64,000 nucleotides of DNA from Blastococcus mobilis (GCF_900188025.1 NZ_FZNO01000013.1:62001-126000), one strand, 5' to 3'; counted from the stretch's first letter, positions 39,100 to 48,861 are shown. Numbers and translations: made by a program. Notes: generated from the letters alone by a model not told the origin.

Positions 39100-40953
39100 G
39101 TGCGCCGAGCCACGACCGTCCTGGTCACGACGATGCTGACCGCCGGAGGTATGGCCGCGCTGGCCCCACCCGCCGCGGCCACCGAGATCGTTCCGCGCGA
39201 CCTGACGATCACCGTGACCGGTCTCGGTCCGGAGAACCGCACCTGCACGATCGACGCGGACCTGTACGTGCCGGCGGGCGTGTCCCGCCGGCACCCCGCG
39301 CCCGCCCTGCTGGCCACCAACGGTTTCGGGGGGACCAAGGACGACCAGGCCGCCCTCGCGCAGGGCTTCGGTGAACACGGCTACGTCACCCTCTCCTACA
39401 CCGGTATCGGGTTCGTCGACGGCGACCCCTGCCCGATCACCCTCGACGACCGGGAGCACGACGGGGCCGCGGCGAGCCAGCTGATCCGCTTCCTCGGCGG
39501 CGACCGGTCGATCGTCGCCGTCGACGACGCCACGGGCCGGCGGGTCGTCGTCGACCAGGTGATCCGCGAGGACCGCGCGACCGGCACGAAGCACGACCCG
39601 GCCGTCGGCATGACGGGCGGCTCCTACGGCGGTCAGATCCAGTTCGCGGCCGCGGCGGTGGAGCATGCCGCGGGCACCGACCGGCTCGACGCGATCATCC
39701 CCCTGATCACCTGGAACGACCTGGCCTACTCCCTCGCCCCGGAGAACAGCGACCTGCCCGGTGGGACGGCCCGCAGCGGCTCGGTGAGCTCGGGCCAGAC
39801 CGGCGTCTTCAAGTACCAGTGGGCCGCGCTCTTCAGCGGGCTCGGCGTGGCCAACGGTGCGGCGGACGTCCCCTCACCGGAGGACCGGGCCGCATGGGAG
39901 ACCTTCGTGCTCGACGGTTGCGCGAACTTCGACCGCCCGGTGTGCACCGCGCTGCTCGAGGTCGGCCTCCAGGGCCACCCGAGCCAGGCGACCATCGACT
40001 TCCTCCGGTCCAACTCCGTGGCCTCCTACATGGCCGACATCCGCGTCCCGACGCTCATCGGGCAGGGCCAGGCGGACACCCTCTTCAACCTGCAGGAATC
40101 GGTCGCCACCTACACCTCGCTCAAGGCTCAGGGGACGCCGGTGTCACTGGTCTGGCAGTCCTGGGGACACAGCAACTCGACGCCGGCGAAGGGTGAGCTG
40201 GACCTGCGCCACCCCGCGGAGTCCCACCAGGGGCGCCAGGCGCTGGCCTGGTTCGAGCACTACGTCCGCGGCAAGGGCCCGGCGCCCGAGTCGACCTTCT
40301 CCTACTACCGGGACTGGGTCTTCGAGGCCACGGGGGACATCGAGCAGGCCTACAGCTCGGCGCCGGCCTTCCCCGTGGGCACCGAGCAGACGCTGCTGCT
40401 CTCCAGCGAGGACGCCTCGGGCGGCGCGCTGGTCACCGATCCCGGCGCCGTCGCGGCGGGGACCAGCACCTACGCCAGCACGGCACCGGTCGGGCCGAAC
40501 TACACCGAGACCGCTGCGCTCGACCAGTCGCAGCCGGTCTTCGACCCGCCCGGCAGCGCGATCCAGTTCGCGACGGGACCACTGGCCGCACCGGTCGACG
40601 TCGTGGGGTCCCCCCGGCTGACGGTGACCCTGGACTCCAGCGCCGAACTCACCGAGGCGCTCGGGCCCGACGGGCAGCTCGTGGCGTTCGCGAAGCTCTA
40701 CGACATCGGCCCGGACGGAGCGCCCGTCGAGCTGCCGCACCGGCTGGTCTCCCCCGTGCGGATCGGCGACGTCAGCCGGCCGGTCACGATCGAGCTGCCG
40801 GGGATCGTGCACCGCTTCGAGGCTGGACATCGGCTCGCCGTCGTGCTCGCGGGCGGCGACATGGCCTACCGCGGGACCGACCTGCGGCAGGCCGTGAGCC
40901 TGACCACCGGCGAGGGGATCGTCCAGCAGCTTACCCTGCCCGTGGTCGGCTGA
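39100..40953 (+). CDS. secreted CocE/NonD-type serine hydrolase (X-Pro dipeptidyl-peptidase family)
   Basis: About 617 residues with a signal peptide (VLVTTMLTAGGMAALAPPAA). The alpha/beta-hydrolase nucleophile is in MTGGSYGGQIQF (Ser about 175), the acid in GQGQADTLF and the His in SWGHSNST. The C-terminal ~200 residues form the jelly-roll domain typical of CocE and X-Pro peptidases (LAAPVDVVGSPRLTVTLD, HRLAVVLAGGDMAY). GTG 39100 has GAGGAG 6 bases upstream. Substrate unknown: acyl esters or Xaa-Pro dipeptides. Confidence 0.9.
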   Translation: MRRATTVLVTTMLTAGGMAALAPPAAATEIVPRDLTITVTGLGPENRTCTIDADLYVPAGVSRRHPAPALLATNGFGGTKDDQAALAQGFGEHGYVTLSYTGIGFVDGDPCPITLDDREHDGAAASQLIRFLGGDRSIVAVDDATGRRVVVDQVIREDRATGTKHDPAVGMTGGSYGGQIQFAAAAVEHAAGTDRLDAIIPLITWNDLAYSLAPENSDLPGGTARSGSVSSGQTGVFKYQWAALFSGLGVANGAADVPSPEDRAAWETFVLDGCANFDRPVCTALLEVGLQGHPSQATIDFLRSNSVASYMADIRVPTLIGQGQADTLFNLQESVATYTSLKAQGTPVSLVWQSWGHSNSTPAKGELDLRHPAESHQGRQALAWFEHYVRGKGPAPESTFSYYRDWVFEATGDIEQAYSSAPAFPVGTEQTLLLSSEDASGGALVTDPGAVAAGTSTYASTAPVGPNYTETAALDQSQPVFDPPGSAIQFATGPLAAPVDVVGSPRLTVTLDSSAELTEALGPDGQLVAFAKLYDIGPDGAPVELPHRLVSPVRIGDVSRPVTIELPGIVHRFEAGHRLAVVLAGGDMAYRGTDLRQAVSLTTGEGIVQQLTLPVVG

Positions 40954-40956
40954 GTC

Positions 40957-41016
40957 GGCCCTCCTGCAGGGTCCCGCCGCGAGCTCGCGAGCGGTGGGGG
41001 GCAGGAGGGTCCTCTT
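40957..41016 (+). repeat. GAGCNTGCGA-loop hairpin element, copy 10
   Basis: Lies between two convergent stops. Arms GGCCCTCCTGC and GCAGGAGGGTCC, inner stem CCCGCCGC with GCGGTGGG, loop GAGCTCGCGA, tail GTCCTCTTTC. The minus strand reads TGAAAGAGGACC at the B12-protein stop. This is the cleanest copy. Confidence 0.92.
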
Positions 41017-41424
41017 TCAGGCGCCCGCGGCCGCGCCGACGTGCTGCTGCACCCAGTCCACGATCTCGGTCGTGGTCGCCCCCGGCGTGAAGATGCGGCC
41101 CACACCAAGCCGCTCGAGCTCCGGGATGTCCTCCTCGGGGATGATCCCGCCCCCGAAGACGACGACGTCGTCGATCCCGCGCTCGTCCATGAGCTCGGCG
41201 AGCCGCGCGAACAGCGTCATGTGCGCCCCGGAGAGCACCGACAGCCCCACGGCGTCGGCATCCTCCTGGATGACGGTCTCGACGATCTGCTCCGGCGTCT
41301 GGTGCAGGCCGGTGTAGACGACCTCCATGCCGGCGTCGCGCAGGGCCCGCGCGACGATCTTGGCGCCGCGGTCGTGCCCGTCGAGGCCCGGCTTGGCGAT
41401 GACCACCCGGATGCGTTCGTCCAC
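41017..41424 (-). CDS. small B12-binding subunit, IcmB-like
   Basis: A free-standing cobalamin-binding domain of ~135 residues. The base-off signature is [10 protein letters not shown], followed by [11 protein letters not shown] and [11 protein letters not shown], and it begins [14 protein letters not shown]. Length and sequence style match IcmB, the small subunit of isobutyryl-CoA mutase in Streptomyces (also near sucCD there), or the C-terminal domain of methylmalonyl-CoA mutase-type enzymes. No large subunit is encoded in this window. GTG 41424 is the likely start. Confidence 0.88.
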   Translation of the reverse strand: MDERIRVVIAKPGLDGHDRGAKIVARALRDAGMEVVYTGLHQTPEQIVETVIQEDADAVGLSVLSGAHMTLFARLAELMDERGIDDVVVFGGGIIPEEDIPELERLGVGRIFTPGATTTEIVDWVQQHVGAAAGA

Positions 41425-41479
41425 GACGCGCAGCTTAAGCAGAACGGGGCAGCCCAGGCACCGACCTCGCCCGACCGGG

Positions 41480-42520
41480 TCACGCGCGGCGCAGCCGCCA
41501 GGCCAGGATCGTGAGCAGGGCGTACCCCACCCCGGTGGCCAGCAGGCCGGCACCGGGCAGGGTCCACTCGAGCTCGTCGGAGGCGGCGGCGTCCCGCACC
41601 GCCGTCAGGGCGGTGGCCAACACGGCCACGGTCACGGCGAGCAGCCCGCCGACGGCGGCCAGCCGCGGCCGGAGGGAAGGGGCGATCACCGAGCAGAGCA
41701 CGATGGCGCCGGCGAGCAGCAGCCCGCCCATCAGCGCGAGCCCGGGCCGTTCCAGGAGCGCCTGCGGGCCCTCCTGCGTCACGACCATCTCCAGTCCGGT
41801 CGCGGGATCGGTGACCAGCTGATCGGGCACGTCGACCGCGGGCAGCGCCAGCGACAGCACGGTGGTGACGCCCAGCAGGATCGCGGCGCCGGCCAGTCCC
41901 GACCGCAGCGGGTCCAGCCTGCCGCCGTCCTCCATGACGGTCCGCCCCCACGCCGCGATGGCGACGGCTCCGGCGAGGACCGTGAGACCGAGCGCGATCA
42001 CGCCGAGGACCCACCCAGGACCGGCCTCGATACCGCTGGTCAGCACACGTTCCCCGGCGAGGATCTCGACGCCCGGGCGGGCCGTGGAGGTGCGGCCGCG
42101 GTAGATCTCGATCATCAGGTGACCGAGCGCCAGTGTCCCGGCCACCCCCGCGTAGGCGAGGCCGAACTTCGGGACGACGCCGCGGAGGAGCACGCCGCCG
42201 ACGACCAGGTGGATCGCGGGCACGAGCAGGGCGACCAAGGCGCTGCCGAAGCCGTCGGCCGACCGCAGCTCCTGCCCGCCGACGACGAGGTAGACCGGGA
42301 AGGCTGCAGCCGCTCCGGCGAGCGCGGCCAGCACGAGCAGGGCGCCGGCCACGCGCGCAATCGCAGGGACGGCGCCCACGACGAGGCCCTCCCCCGGGGA
42401 CGGCGCCGGTGCGGGCCGCGCGGTGCGGCGTATCGACGGCGCCGGCCGGGTCGCGGCCGCCCGACGAGCCGTCGGTGTCACACGGCCGCTGATCGGCCCG
42501 GAACGGGCGTCGCGGGACAC
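41480..42520 (-). CDS. hypothetical membrane protein
   Basis: Not recognised. 346 residues: a ~45-residue Arg/Pro/Ala-rich N-terminus followed by about eight hydrophobic segments ([79 protein letters not shown]). AAGGGGG stands 4-5 bases before GTG 42520. It is 55 bases upstream of the B12 protein gene in the same direction and may be cotranscribed with it. Confidence 0.83.
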   Translation of the reverse strand: MSRDARSGPISGRVTPTARRAAATRPAPSIRRTARPAPAPSPGEGLVVGAVPAIARVAGALLVLAALAGAAAAFPVYLVVGGQELRSADGFGSALVALLVPAIHLVVGGVLLRGVVPKFGLAYAGVAGTLALGHLMIEIYRGRTSTARPGVEILAGERVLTSGIEAGPGWVLGVIALGLTVLAGAVAIAAWGRTVMEDGGRLDPLRSGLAGAAILLGVTTVLSLALPAVDVPDQLVTDPATGLEMVVTQEGPQALLERPGLALMGGLLLAGAIVLCSVIAPSLRPRLAAVGGLLAVTVAVLATALTAVRDAAASDELEWTLPGAGLLATGVGYALLTILAWRLRRA

Positions 42521-42645
42521 GGTTCCCCCTTCGTTCGCCTGGGCGTAGCCCCCAGTCTGCGGCCGCGGTCGGCGGTCGCGTGGGCACGGATGGCTGCGAT
42601 CCGGTCACGAACCGGACTCGATCGGCTCACGGCCGCCCTGCCATG

Positions 42646-42661
42646 TGTGACGCCGACCACA
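42646..42661. promoter_or_regulatory. candidate CRP-type operator
   Basis: TGTGACGCCGACCACA matches the TGTGA-N6-TCACA pattern of CRP/FNR-family sites with one mismatch. It lies ~100 bases upstream of the lipase start, in the divergent gap with the membrane protein gene. No CRP gene is in the window. Confidence 0.4.
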
Positions 42662-42762
42662 CGTGCGCATTACCGTCGGGTGAACGGACACATAGCCGTT
42701 TACCTGCGTAGGCCGAACCCGCGCCACTGCCGGTGTGAGCACTGTCGGAGAGGTATCGGTCC

Positions 42763-43662
42763 ATGCGCGAGACGAGTCGTCCGGACGCCTCTCCAGCGTC
42801 GCACACGGGCTCCTCGAGCACGGCCACGCCCCTCGGCGGTCTGCGCGCCCTGTGCAGCCCGGCCACGCTGACCGGTGGACTCACCGAGCTGGCCTGGGTG
42901 GGCGCGCACGTCCTCACCTACCCTCTGGGCACGTGGAGCGCGGCACTGCACCTCGACCCGCGGCGCCGGCCGGGACAGCAGTCCGCCGCGGCCCGTGCCC
43001 TCTTCGCCGCCGATCCCCTCGCCGCCCGCATCCCGGTCCTGCTGGTGCACGGCCTGGTCGACAACCGGTCGGTCTTCACGGTGATGCAGCGCAGCCTGCG
43101 CCGCCGCGGGTTCGCCCACGTCTGCACGTGGAACTACAGCCCGCTCCTGACCGACGTCGCCCGCGGCGCGGACGACCTCGGAAGGCACATCGAGCGCATC
43201 TGCCAGCAGACCGGCTACGACAGCGTGCACGTCGTCGGGCACAGCCTCGGCGGGCTCATCGCCCGCTACCACGTGCAGCGGCAGGGTGGTGACCGCCACG
43301 TGGCCTCCCTGGTGACCGTGGGGACGCCGCACCAGGGCTCGGTGCTCGCCCACGTCGTGCCCGCTCCCCTCATCCGCCAACTGCGTCCCGGGTCGGCCCG
43401 GCTGCAGGAGCTGACGGAGCCGGCGCCGGACTGCCGGACTCCGATCACCGCGATCTACAGCGACCTCGACCAGATGGTGCTCCCGACCCGCTCCGGACGC
43501 TGCGACCATCCCGATCTCGACGCCCGGAACGTCCTGGTCCGCGGAGTCGGGCACCTCAGCCTGCCGCGGCACCGGGCCGTCGTCGACGAGGTCGCCGCGA
43601 CGCTGGCCGGTCACCGCAGCGCGCCCTGCCTGCCTGTCGGGGACACCAGCGCCGTCGCCTGA
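42763..43662 (+). CDS. lipase/esterase-like alpha/beta hydrolase
   Basis: 299 residues. The oxyanion region is VLLVHGLVDNRSVF and the nucleophile elbow GHSLGGLIARYH (Ser about 161); the acid is probably Asp in YSDLDQMVLP and the His in VRGVGHLSLPRH. This is the layout of bacterial triacylglycerol lipases. The N-terminus has no clear signal peptide, only a weak hydrophobic stretch (LAWVGAHVLTYPLG). GGAGAGG is 9 bases before ATG 42763. Confidence 0.88.
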   Translation: MRETSRPDASPASHTGSSSTATPLGGLRALCSPATLTGGLTELAWVGAHVLTYPLGTWSAALHLDPRRRPGQQSAAARALFAADPLAARIPVLLVHGLVDNRSVFTVMQRSLRRRGFAHVCTWNYSPLLTDVARGADDLGRHIERICQQTGYDSVHVVGHSLGGLIARYHVQRQGGDRHVASLVTVGTPHQGSVLAHVVPAPLIRQLRPGSARLQELTEPAPDCRTPITAIYSDLDQMVLPTRSGRCDHPDLDARNVLVRGVGHLSLPRHRAVVDEVAATLAGHRSAPCLPVGDTSAVA

Positions 43663-43930
43663 GTCCTTCCCCTCTGCCCGGCCTGCCGGTTCTGTCAGAC
43701 CTCCCTGCGAAGGTGCGGGCGAGCAGCCACACATTCCCCACCGACCGCACGAGTCACAACACGAGCTGTGCGGTGCTTTGTCCTGCCCTGACACATCGTT
43801 ACGGTCCGATCACGGCGCCGGTGACCATCGGCGGACACCACCCCCCGGTCGTCCTGAGCCGCCGTCGCTCCCCCGACGGGGCCGCCCTCGAGCGGTTCGG
43901 CGGGGAGGTGCTCGTCCCGGAAGGCGCGCC

Positions 43931-44704
43931 TTGTCTGTCAGCAGTGCAGCGCAGGTCCTCGACCGGCCGGGCACGGAGCGCAGGCCCCTCACCGGAACCG
44001 GCATCGCGGAGATCGTCCAAGCGGCACCGCCGCACCCGTCCCCGGCGCCCTCCCGGCGCCGGCGCGTCCCGCAGCCCCCTGGTCGCCGTGCCCATCTGTG
44101 GTTGGCCGCTCTGGTCGCGGGCGCCGTCCTCGCTGCCGCGCCCGGCCTGACCGGCACGCCGGCCGACATGACCGGCACGGCCTCCGACTACGGCCTCGGC
44201 GTCGCCGCCGACCTGGCACTGAGTGGCGACGCCGGCGCACGACGGAGCATCACCGAGGCCGAGGCGCAGGCCCGGCTCGGCGAGCTGGCCGCCTCCCGTG
44301 CCGCCCGTGCCCCCAAGACCGTGCTGCCGACCCAGGGGCGGCTCACCACCTGCTACTGCACGCGCTGGGGCAAGATGCACTACGGCCTCGATCTCGCGGC
44401 TCCGCTGGGCACACCGATCTACTCCGCCGCCGACGGCGTCGTGCTCAAGGCCGGACGCGTCTCCGGGTTCGGCAACGCGGTCTACATCCAGGACGCCGAC
44501 GGCAACGTCCACATCTACGGGCACATGCGGTACTACGACGTGGCTGCCGGCGACATCGTGCACGCCGGGGACCAGATCGCGAAGGTGGGCAACGAGGGCT
44601 ACTCCACCGGCCCCCACCTGCACTACGAGATCCACCGCGGCGACATGCACGGCCGCCCCCTGGACCCGGAGAAATGGCTCGCCGAGCGCGGCGTGGAGAT
44701 CTGA
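43931..44704 (+). CDS. M23 family metallopeptidase
   Basis: Peptidoglycan endopeptidase of the LytM type, ~257 residues. An N-terminal cytoplasmic stretch (Arg/Pro-rich) and one helix (LWLAALVAGAVLAAAPGL) anchor it. Zn ligands are HYGLDLAAP and the HxH of GPHLHYEIH, with GFGNAVYIQDADGNVHIYGH between. I prefer TTG 43931 (LSVSSAAQ), which has GGAAGG 6 bases before it; the ATG at 43778 is 153 bases further upstream and gives an Arg/Pro-rich, unlikely extension. Position beside sucCD and pcrA matches Rv0950c. Confidence 0.88.
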   Translation: MSVSSAAQVLDRPGTERRPLTGTGIAEIVQAAPPHPSPAPSRRRRVPQPPGRRAHLWLAALVAGAVLAAAPGLTGTPADMTGTASDYGLGVAADLALSGDAGARRSITEAEAQARLGELAASRAARAPKTVLPTQGRLTTCYCTRWGKMHYGLDLAAPLGTPIYSAADGVVLKAGRVSGFGNAVYIQDADGNVHIYGHMRYYDVAAGDIVHAGDQIAKVGNEGYSTGPHLHYEIHRGDMHGRPLDPEKWLAERGVEI

Positions 44705-44882
44705 GCTGTGCCATTCGTCGGCCTCCGGCCGACACCGCGGCCACGTGCCGTCCCCACGCTGCGTTGAGCCCTTGTTGCTCCCTCGTCGGGGACCCTTCGG
44801 GCCCCACTCCTCGGGGCACCTCGCGGGGCGTCCTGCGTCGAGTTCCGCGACTCCCACCCATCCCCGGCTTGGCTGGGCGGCA

Positions 44883-44930
44883 CTCTGACCTCCCTCGGGG
44901 GCCCTTCGGGCCCCGCTCGGGAGGTCAGAG
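44883..44930 (-). terminator. terminator overlapping the pcrA stop
   Basis: CTCTGACCTCCC (44883) pairs with GGGAGGTCAGAG (44919), and GGGGCCC / GGGCCCC stack inside with a short loop. The pcrA stop codon lies in one arm. A partial look-alike (GGGGACCCTTCGGGCCCC) stands at about 44798-44815 in the same gap, which otherwise holds no gene. Confidence 0.75.
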
Positions 44931-47234
44931 CTTCACGAGGGGGGCGTAGCGCAGGACGAGGCGCTTGGTGCCGCCGGAGCCGAAGTCGACCGTCGCCTGG
45001 GCCTTGTCCCCGGCACCGGTGACCTCGACGACGGTGCCGAGACCGAACGCGTCGTGGCTGACGCGGTCGCCGACGTCCACGGAGATGACCGCACGGTTGC
45101 CGGCCCCACCGCGCAGGCCGCCGGTGGACAGCCCGGTCGCGGCCACCCGGGACTGCGCGGACGAGTACCCCGTGGACGCCGGAGCCGGCTCCAGCCGCGA
45201 CCAGTGCACGGTGTCGGCGGGCAACTCGTCGAGGAACCGGGAGGGCGGGTTGTAGGACGGCTGGCCCCAGCTGGTGCGCACCGTCGCCCGGGACAGGAAC
45301 AGCCGCTTCTGCGCACGGGTGATGCCCACGTAGGCCAGCCGCCGCTCCTCCTCCAGCTCGCGCGGGTCGCCCAGCGCGCGCAGGTGCGGGAAGACCCCGT
45401 CCTCCAGGCCGGTCAGGAAGACGACCGGGAACTCCAGGCCCTTGGCCGTGTGCAGCGTCATCATCGTGACCACGCCGGCGTCGTCCCCGGTCACCGGGAT
45501 CTGGTCGGCGTCGGCGACCAGCGAGACCTGCTCGAGGAAGTCGGTGACCGTCCCGCCGGGACTGGCCGCCTCGAACTCCGCGGCGACCGAGATCAGCTCG
45601 TTGAGGTTGTCGACGCGACCCTCGTCCTGCGGGTCGGTGCTCGCCTGCAGCTCCGCGAGGTAGCCGGTGCGGTCGAGAATGCTCTCCAGCAGCGCCGCCG
45701 GACCCGAACCGGTCTCCACCAGCTGCTCGAACTCCTCCAGCAGCGCCACGAACTCCTGCAGTGCCTTCAGCGACCGGGTGGCGAGGTCGGGCACCTCCGC
45801 GCAGCGCCGCACCGCCGAGGCGAACGCGATCCGCTCGCGGTCGGCGAAGGACTCGACGCAGGACTCGGCCCGCTCGCCGATCCCCCGCTTCGGGGTGTTG
45901 ATGATCCGGCGCAGGCTGACGACGTCGGCCGGGTTGGCCACGACCTTCAGGTAGGCCAGGGCGTCGCGCACCTCCTTGCGCTCGTAGAAGCGCACGCCGC
46001 CGACGACCTTGTAGGGCATGCCGACCCGGATGAAGACCTCTTCGAAGACACGGGAGGCGTTGTTGGTCCGGTAGAAGACCGCGATGTCCTTCGGCTGGAC
46101 CACGCCCTCGTCGACCAGCGCGTCGATCTGCTCGGCGACCCAGGCCGCCTCGTCGTGCTCGTTGTCGGCGACGTAGCCCTCGATGAGCTCGCCGTCGCCG
46201 GAGTCGGTCCACAGGTTCTTGGGACGCCGGCCGGTGTTGCGCGAGATGACCTGGTTGGCGGCCTTGAGGATTCGCTGGGTGGAGCGGTAGTTCTGCTCCA
46301 GCAGGATCGTGGTGGCCTGCGGGTAGTCGCGCTCGAACTCGTCGATGTTGCGGATGGTCGCGCCGCGGAAGGCGTAGATCGACTGGTCGGCGTCGCCGAC
46401 GACGCACAGCTCGGCGGGCGGGACGGGGCCCTCGCCGGTGCCCACCAGCTCACGGACGAGGACGTACTGGGCGTGGTTGGTGTCCTGGTACTCGTCGACC
46501 AGCACGTGCCGGAACCGACGACGGTAGTGCTCGGCGACGTCGGGGAACGCCTGCAGCAGGTGCACGGTGTTCATGATCAGGTCGTCGAAGTCCATCGCGT
46601 GCGCCTGACGGAGCCGCTGCTGGTACAGCTTGTAGGCCTCCGCGAGCACCTTCTCCGGCGCCGTCTGCGGGACGTAGCCCTCCTCGTCGACGAGCTCGTT
46701 CTTCAGGTTCGACACCTGTGCCGCGAGGCTGCGGCCCGGGTAGCGCTTGGCGTCGAGGTCCAGGTCGCGCGCCACCATCGTCATGAGCCGGACGGAGTCG
46801 CCCTGGTCGTAGATCGTGAAGGACGACTTCAGGCCCAGCTTGGCCGCCTCGGCGCGCAGGATGCGGACGCACATCGAGTGGAACGTCGAGACCCACATGG
46901 CGCGGGCGCGCGGCCCGACGAGCTGGGCCACTCGCTCCTTCATCTCGCCGGCGGCCTTGTTGGTGAACGTGATCGCGAGGATCTCACCGGGCTGGGTGTG
47001 CCGGGCACCCAGCAGGTAGGCGATCCGGTGCGCCAGCACCCTGGTCTTGCCCGAGCCGGCTCCGGCCACGATGAGCAGCGGACCGCCCTCGTGGACGACG
47101 GCCTGCCGCTGCGGGCCGTTGAGACCGGCGAGCATCCGCTCGAGCTCACGCCCGACGGATCCCTTGGCGGTGCGCTGGAGGGCTTCGGTCCCGGGAAGAG
47201 GCTGGGCCCCCGGCAGGGCTTCCTGGACGCTCAT
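44925..47234 (-). CDS. pcrA: ATP-dependent DNA helicase UvrD/PcrA
   Basis: Superfamily 1 3'-5' helicase for nucleotide excision repair and removal of recombinase, 769 residues. Motifs in order: Q motif LNGPQRQAV, Walker A GAGSGKT, AITFTNKAAGEM, VSTFHSMCVRIL, DEYQDTN, GDADQSIYAFRGA, EQNYRSTQ, TLHTAKGLEFPVVFLTG and YVGITRAQKRLFL. The last ~60 residues (VGDRVSHDAFGLGTVVEVTG) form the Tudor-like domain that binds RNA polymerase in UvrD/PcrA. It corresponds to uvrD1 (Rv0949). Confidence 0.96.
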   Translation of the reverse strand: MSVQEALPGAQPLPGTEALQRTAKGSVGRELERMLAGLNGPQRQAVVHEGGPLLIVAGAGSGKTRVLAHRIAYLLGARHTQPGEILAITFTNKAAGEMKERVAQLVGPRARAMWVSTFHSMCVRILRAEAAKLGLKSSFTIYDQGDSVRLMTMVARDLDLDAKRYPGRSLAAQVSNLKNELVDEEGYVPQTAPEKVLAEAYKLYQQRLRQAHAMDFDDLIMNTVHLLQAFPDVAEHYRRRFRHVLVDEYQDTNHAQYVLVRELVGTGEGPVPPAELCVVGDADQSIYAFRGATIRNIDEFERDYPQATTILLEQNYRSTQRILKAANQVISRNTGRRPKNLWTDSGDGELIEGYVADNEHDEAAWVAEQIDALVDEGVVQPKDIAVFYRTNNASRVFEEVFIRVGMPYKVVGGVRFYERKEVRDALAYLKVVANPADVVSLRRIINTPKRGIGERAESCVESFADRERIAFASAVRRCAEVPDLATRSLKALQEFVALLEEFEQLVETGSGPAALLESILDRTGYLAELQASTDPQDEGRVDNLNELISVAAEFEAASPGGTVTDFLEQVSLVADADQIPVTGDDAGVVTMMTLHTAKGLEFPVVFLTGLEDGVFPHLRALGDPRELEEERRLAYVGITRAQKRLFLSRATVRTSWGQPSYNPPSRFLDELPADTVHWSRLEPAPASTGYSSAQSRVAATGLSTGGLRGGAGNRAVISVDVGDRVSHDAFGLGTVVEVTGAGDKAQATVDFGSGGTKRLVLRYAPLVKL

Positions 47235-47481
47235 CCCGGGGTCCCCGCGGAAACGTGGAGCGCCAGCGGAGCGTTTTCGAGGGGTGGGTTCATGACCACA
47301 TCACTGTAAGCCGGTCGGGGGACACTCCCCGCGCCGTCCACCTGCGCCACACCCGTCCCACGGCAGCGTCTCCCGCCGTCGTCCGCCCGGCCGGGCACGG
47401 ACGAGCCCTGTGTGACGGACGGGGTTCGGAAGTCCGACACCGCTCCGCGGCGGCCCTCCGGCCCGCGATCCGCCGGTTAAC

Positions 47482-48729
47482 GTGACGAGCGGAGCACGCA
47501 CGGTGATCGGACGACGGGGGCAGTGGGTGGCCGAGCCGCAGCGGCCGTCGGGCGGCGACATCCGGGGGCTGACCGGCTTGCGGGCGGTCGCCGCGCTCTG
47601 GGTCGTCGCGCACCACTTCTGGCTCTTCTCGCCCGAGTCCCCGTGGCTGCGCCCGCTCCAGCCGTTGTGGCCGCTGCTGGAGGCGGGCTGGCTCGGCGTG
47701 GACCTGTTCTTCGTGCTGAGCGGCTTCGTGCTGACGCACAACTACGTGTCGGTGATGGGCAGCCGTGCGACCGCGCGCGCGACCGCCGGGTTCTACCGGG
47801 CCCGGCTCAGCCGCATCTGGCCGACGTGGATGGTGGTCCTCACCGCCGCCACCGCCGGTCTGGTCGTCAAGCAGCTCGCCGTGGGGATGGAGTCCACGGA
47901 GACCCGTCTCGACGCCGTCACCATGCTCCGGCAGGTGTTCCTGGTGCAGGTGTGGGACCGGCCCGACTACGCCGCCACCGGCCCCGTCGGCCCCGGGTGG
48001 TCGCTGAGCGCCGAGTGGCTGGCCTACGTGGTCTTCCCGGCACTCGTGCTGGTCCTCCACCGGCTGCGCCGCTTGCGCCCCGTCGTCCTCGGAGCACTCG
48101 CCCTGGTGGCCGTCACCCCGTTCGCGTACGGCTGCCTGGCGATGGGCGCGCACGACTGGCGGTGGAGCTGGCTGCTGCGGCTGGCCGGCTGCTTCCTCGC
48201 CGGCGCGCTGGTCGCGTTGTGCGTCGCCCGCGTCCCGCTCAGGCCCGGAGCGACCCGGGCGGCGACCCGGCTGACGGTGGTGTCCTCCGTCCTGGTCCTG
48301 GCTGTCGTCTGGTGGGCCGACGCGATCGGCCGGGACCATGCCGGGGTCGCCGTCCTTCTGTTCCCCGTGCTTGTCGCCTCGCTCGCCCTGACCGACGGAG
48401 GGCTGGCCCGGCCGCTGTCGACGCCTGCGATGGTCCTGGGCGGCCGCATCTCCTTCGCGCTGTACCTCGTCCACATGGGCGTCTTCGAAGCGGTCTGGAC
48501 GCTCATGGACATCGCCCCCTCGCTGCAGGGCGGCTCGGTGCCGGCCGTGACCCTGCAACTGGCGCTGCCGCTGCTGCCGCTCCCGGCGGCGTGGGCGCTG
48601 TGGCGCTTCGTGGAGGAGCCGGCACGACTGCGGCTGCGCGCTCCGCGGCCCACCGCCCCGGCCACGGGTCCCGGGTCGGCCGTGTGCGCGGCGGCCGGGG
48701 CCGAGGCGCCGGTGGCTGTCGGCCGCTGA
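47482..48729 (+). CDS. acyltransferase 3 family membrane protein
   Basis: OafA/YrhL-type integral membrane O-acyltransferase of up to 415 residues with about ten helices. Motifs: GLTGLRAVAALWVVAHHFW (catalytic His region), GVDLFFVLSGFVLTHNY, RARLSRIWPTW and GWSLSAEWLAYVVFP. Such enzymes add acetyl or other acyl groups to cell-envelope sugars. Start uncertain among GTG 47482, 47503 and 47524. Divergent from pcrA. Confidence 0.9.
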   Translation: MTSGARTVIGRRGQWVAEPQRPSGGDIRGLTGLRAVAALWVVAHHFWLFSPESPWLRPLQPLWPLLEAGWLGVDLFFVLSGFVLTHNYVSVMGSRATARATAGFYRARLSRIWPTWMVVLTAATAGLVVKQLAVGMESTETRLDAVTMLRQVFLVQVWDRPDYAATGPVGPGWSLSAEWLAYVVFPALVLVLHRLRRLRPVVLGALALVAVTPFAYGCLAMGAHDWRWSWLLRLAGCFLAGALVALCVARVPLRPGATRAATRLTVVSSVLVLAVVWWADAIGRDHAGVAVLLFPVLVASLALTDGGLARPLSTPAMVLGGRISFALYLVHMGVFEAVWTLMDIAPSLQGGSVPAVTLQLALPLLPLPAAWALWRFVEEPARLRLRAPRPTAPATGPGSAVCAAAGAEAPVAVGR

Positions 48730-48782
48730 CCCCGGCCGTGCGTCGTTTCCCTCCACCCGACGCGTGTGGCAGACTCCTGCTC

Positions 48783-48845
48783 GTGCTCGCCACGGTCAGC
48801 TTTTACTACGGCCACCGGGATCCGGTGTCCGTCACCGCTGGCTGA
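48783..48845 (+). CDS. putative Phe/Tyr attenuator leader peptide
   Basis: A 20-codon reading frame from GTG 48783: VLATVSFYYGHRDPVSVTAG, then TGA. Codons 7-9 are TTT TAC TAC (Phe-Tyr-Tyr). A small hairpin CACCGG-GAT-CCGGTG (48813-48827) follows just after the aromatic codons, and a terminator follows at 48862. The chorismate mutase gene starts 92 bases after the leader stop. This is the layout of a translation-coupled attenuator. No strong Shine-Dalgarno is visible, so the exact start is uncertain. Confidence 0.7.
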   Translation: MLATVSFYYGHRDPVSVTAG

Positions 48846-48861
48846 GCACACGCCGCAACAG

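Noticed and set aside
43663-43930. Possible cyclic-di-AMP (ydaO-type) riboswitch before the M23 peptidase
   Set aside because: Such riboswitches precede many actinobacterial cell-wall hydrolases, but I could not find the conserved core in these 268 bases.
45054-47309. Plus-strand ORF of 751 codons opposite pcrA
   Set aside because: Shadow of pcrA: biased Gly/Arg/Val/Leu/Asp composition, no motifs, whereas the minus strand has every helicase motif. The same applies to the long antisense ORFs at 1660-3186, 3080-5119, 10387-12273, 29623-32019 and 31784-33889.
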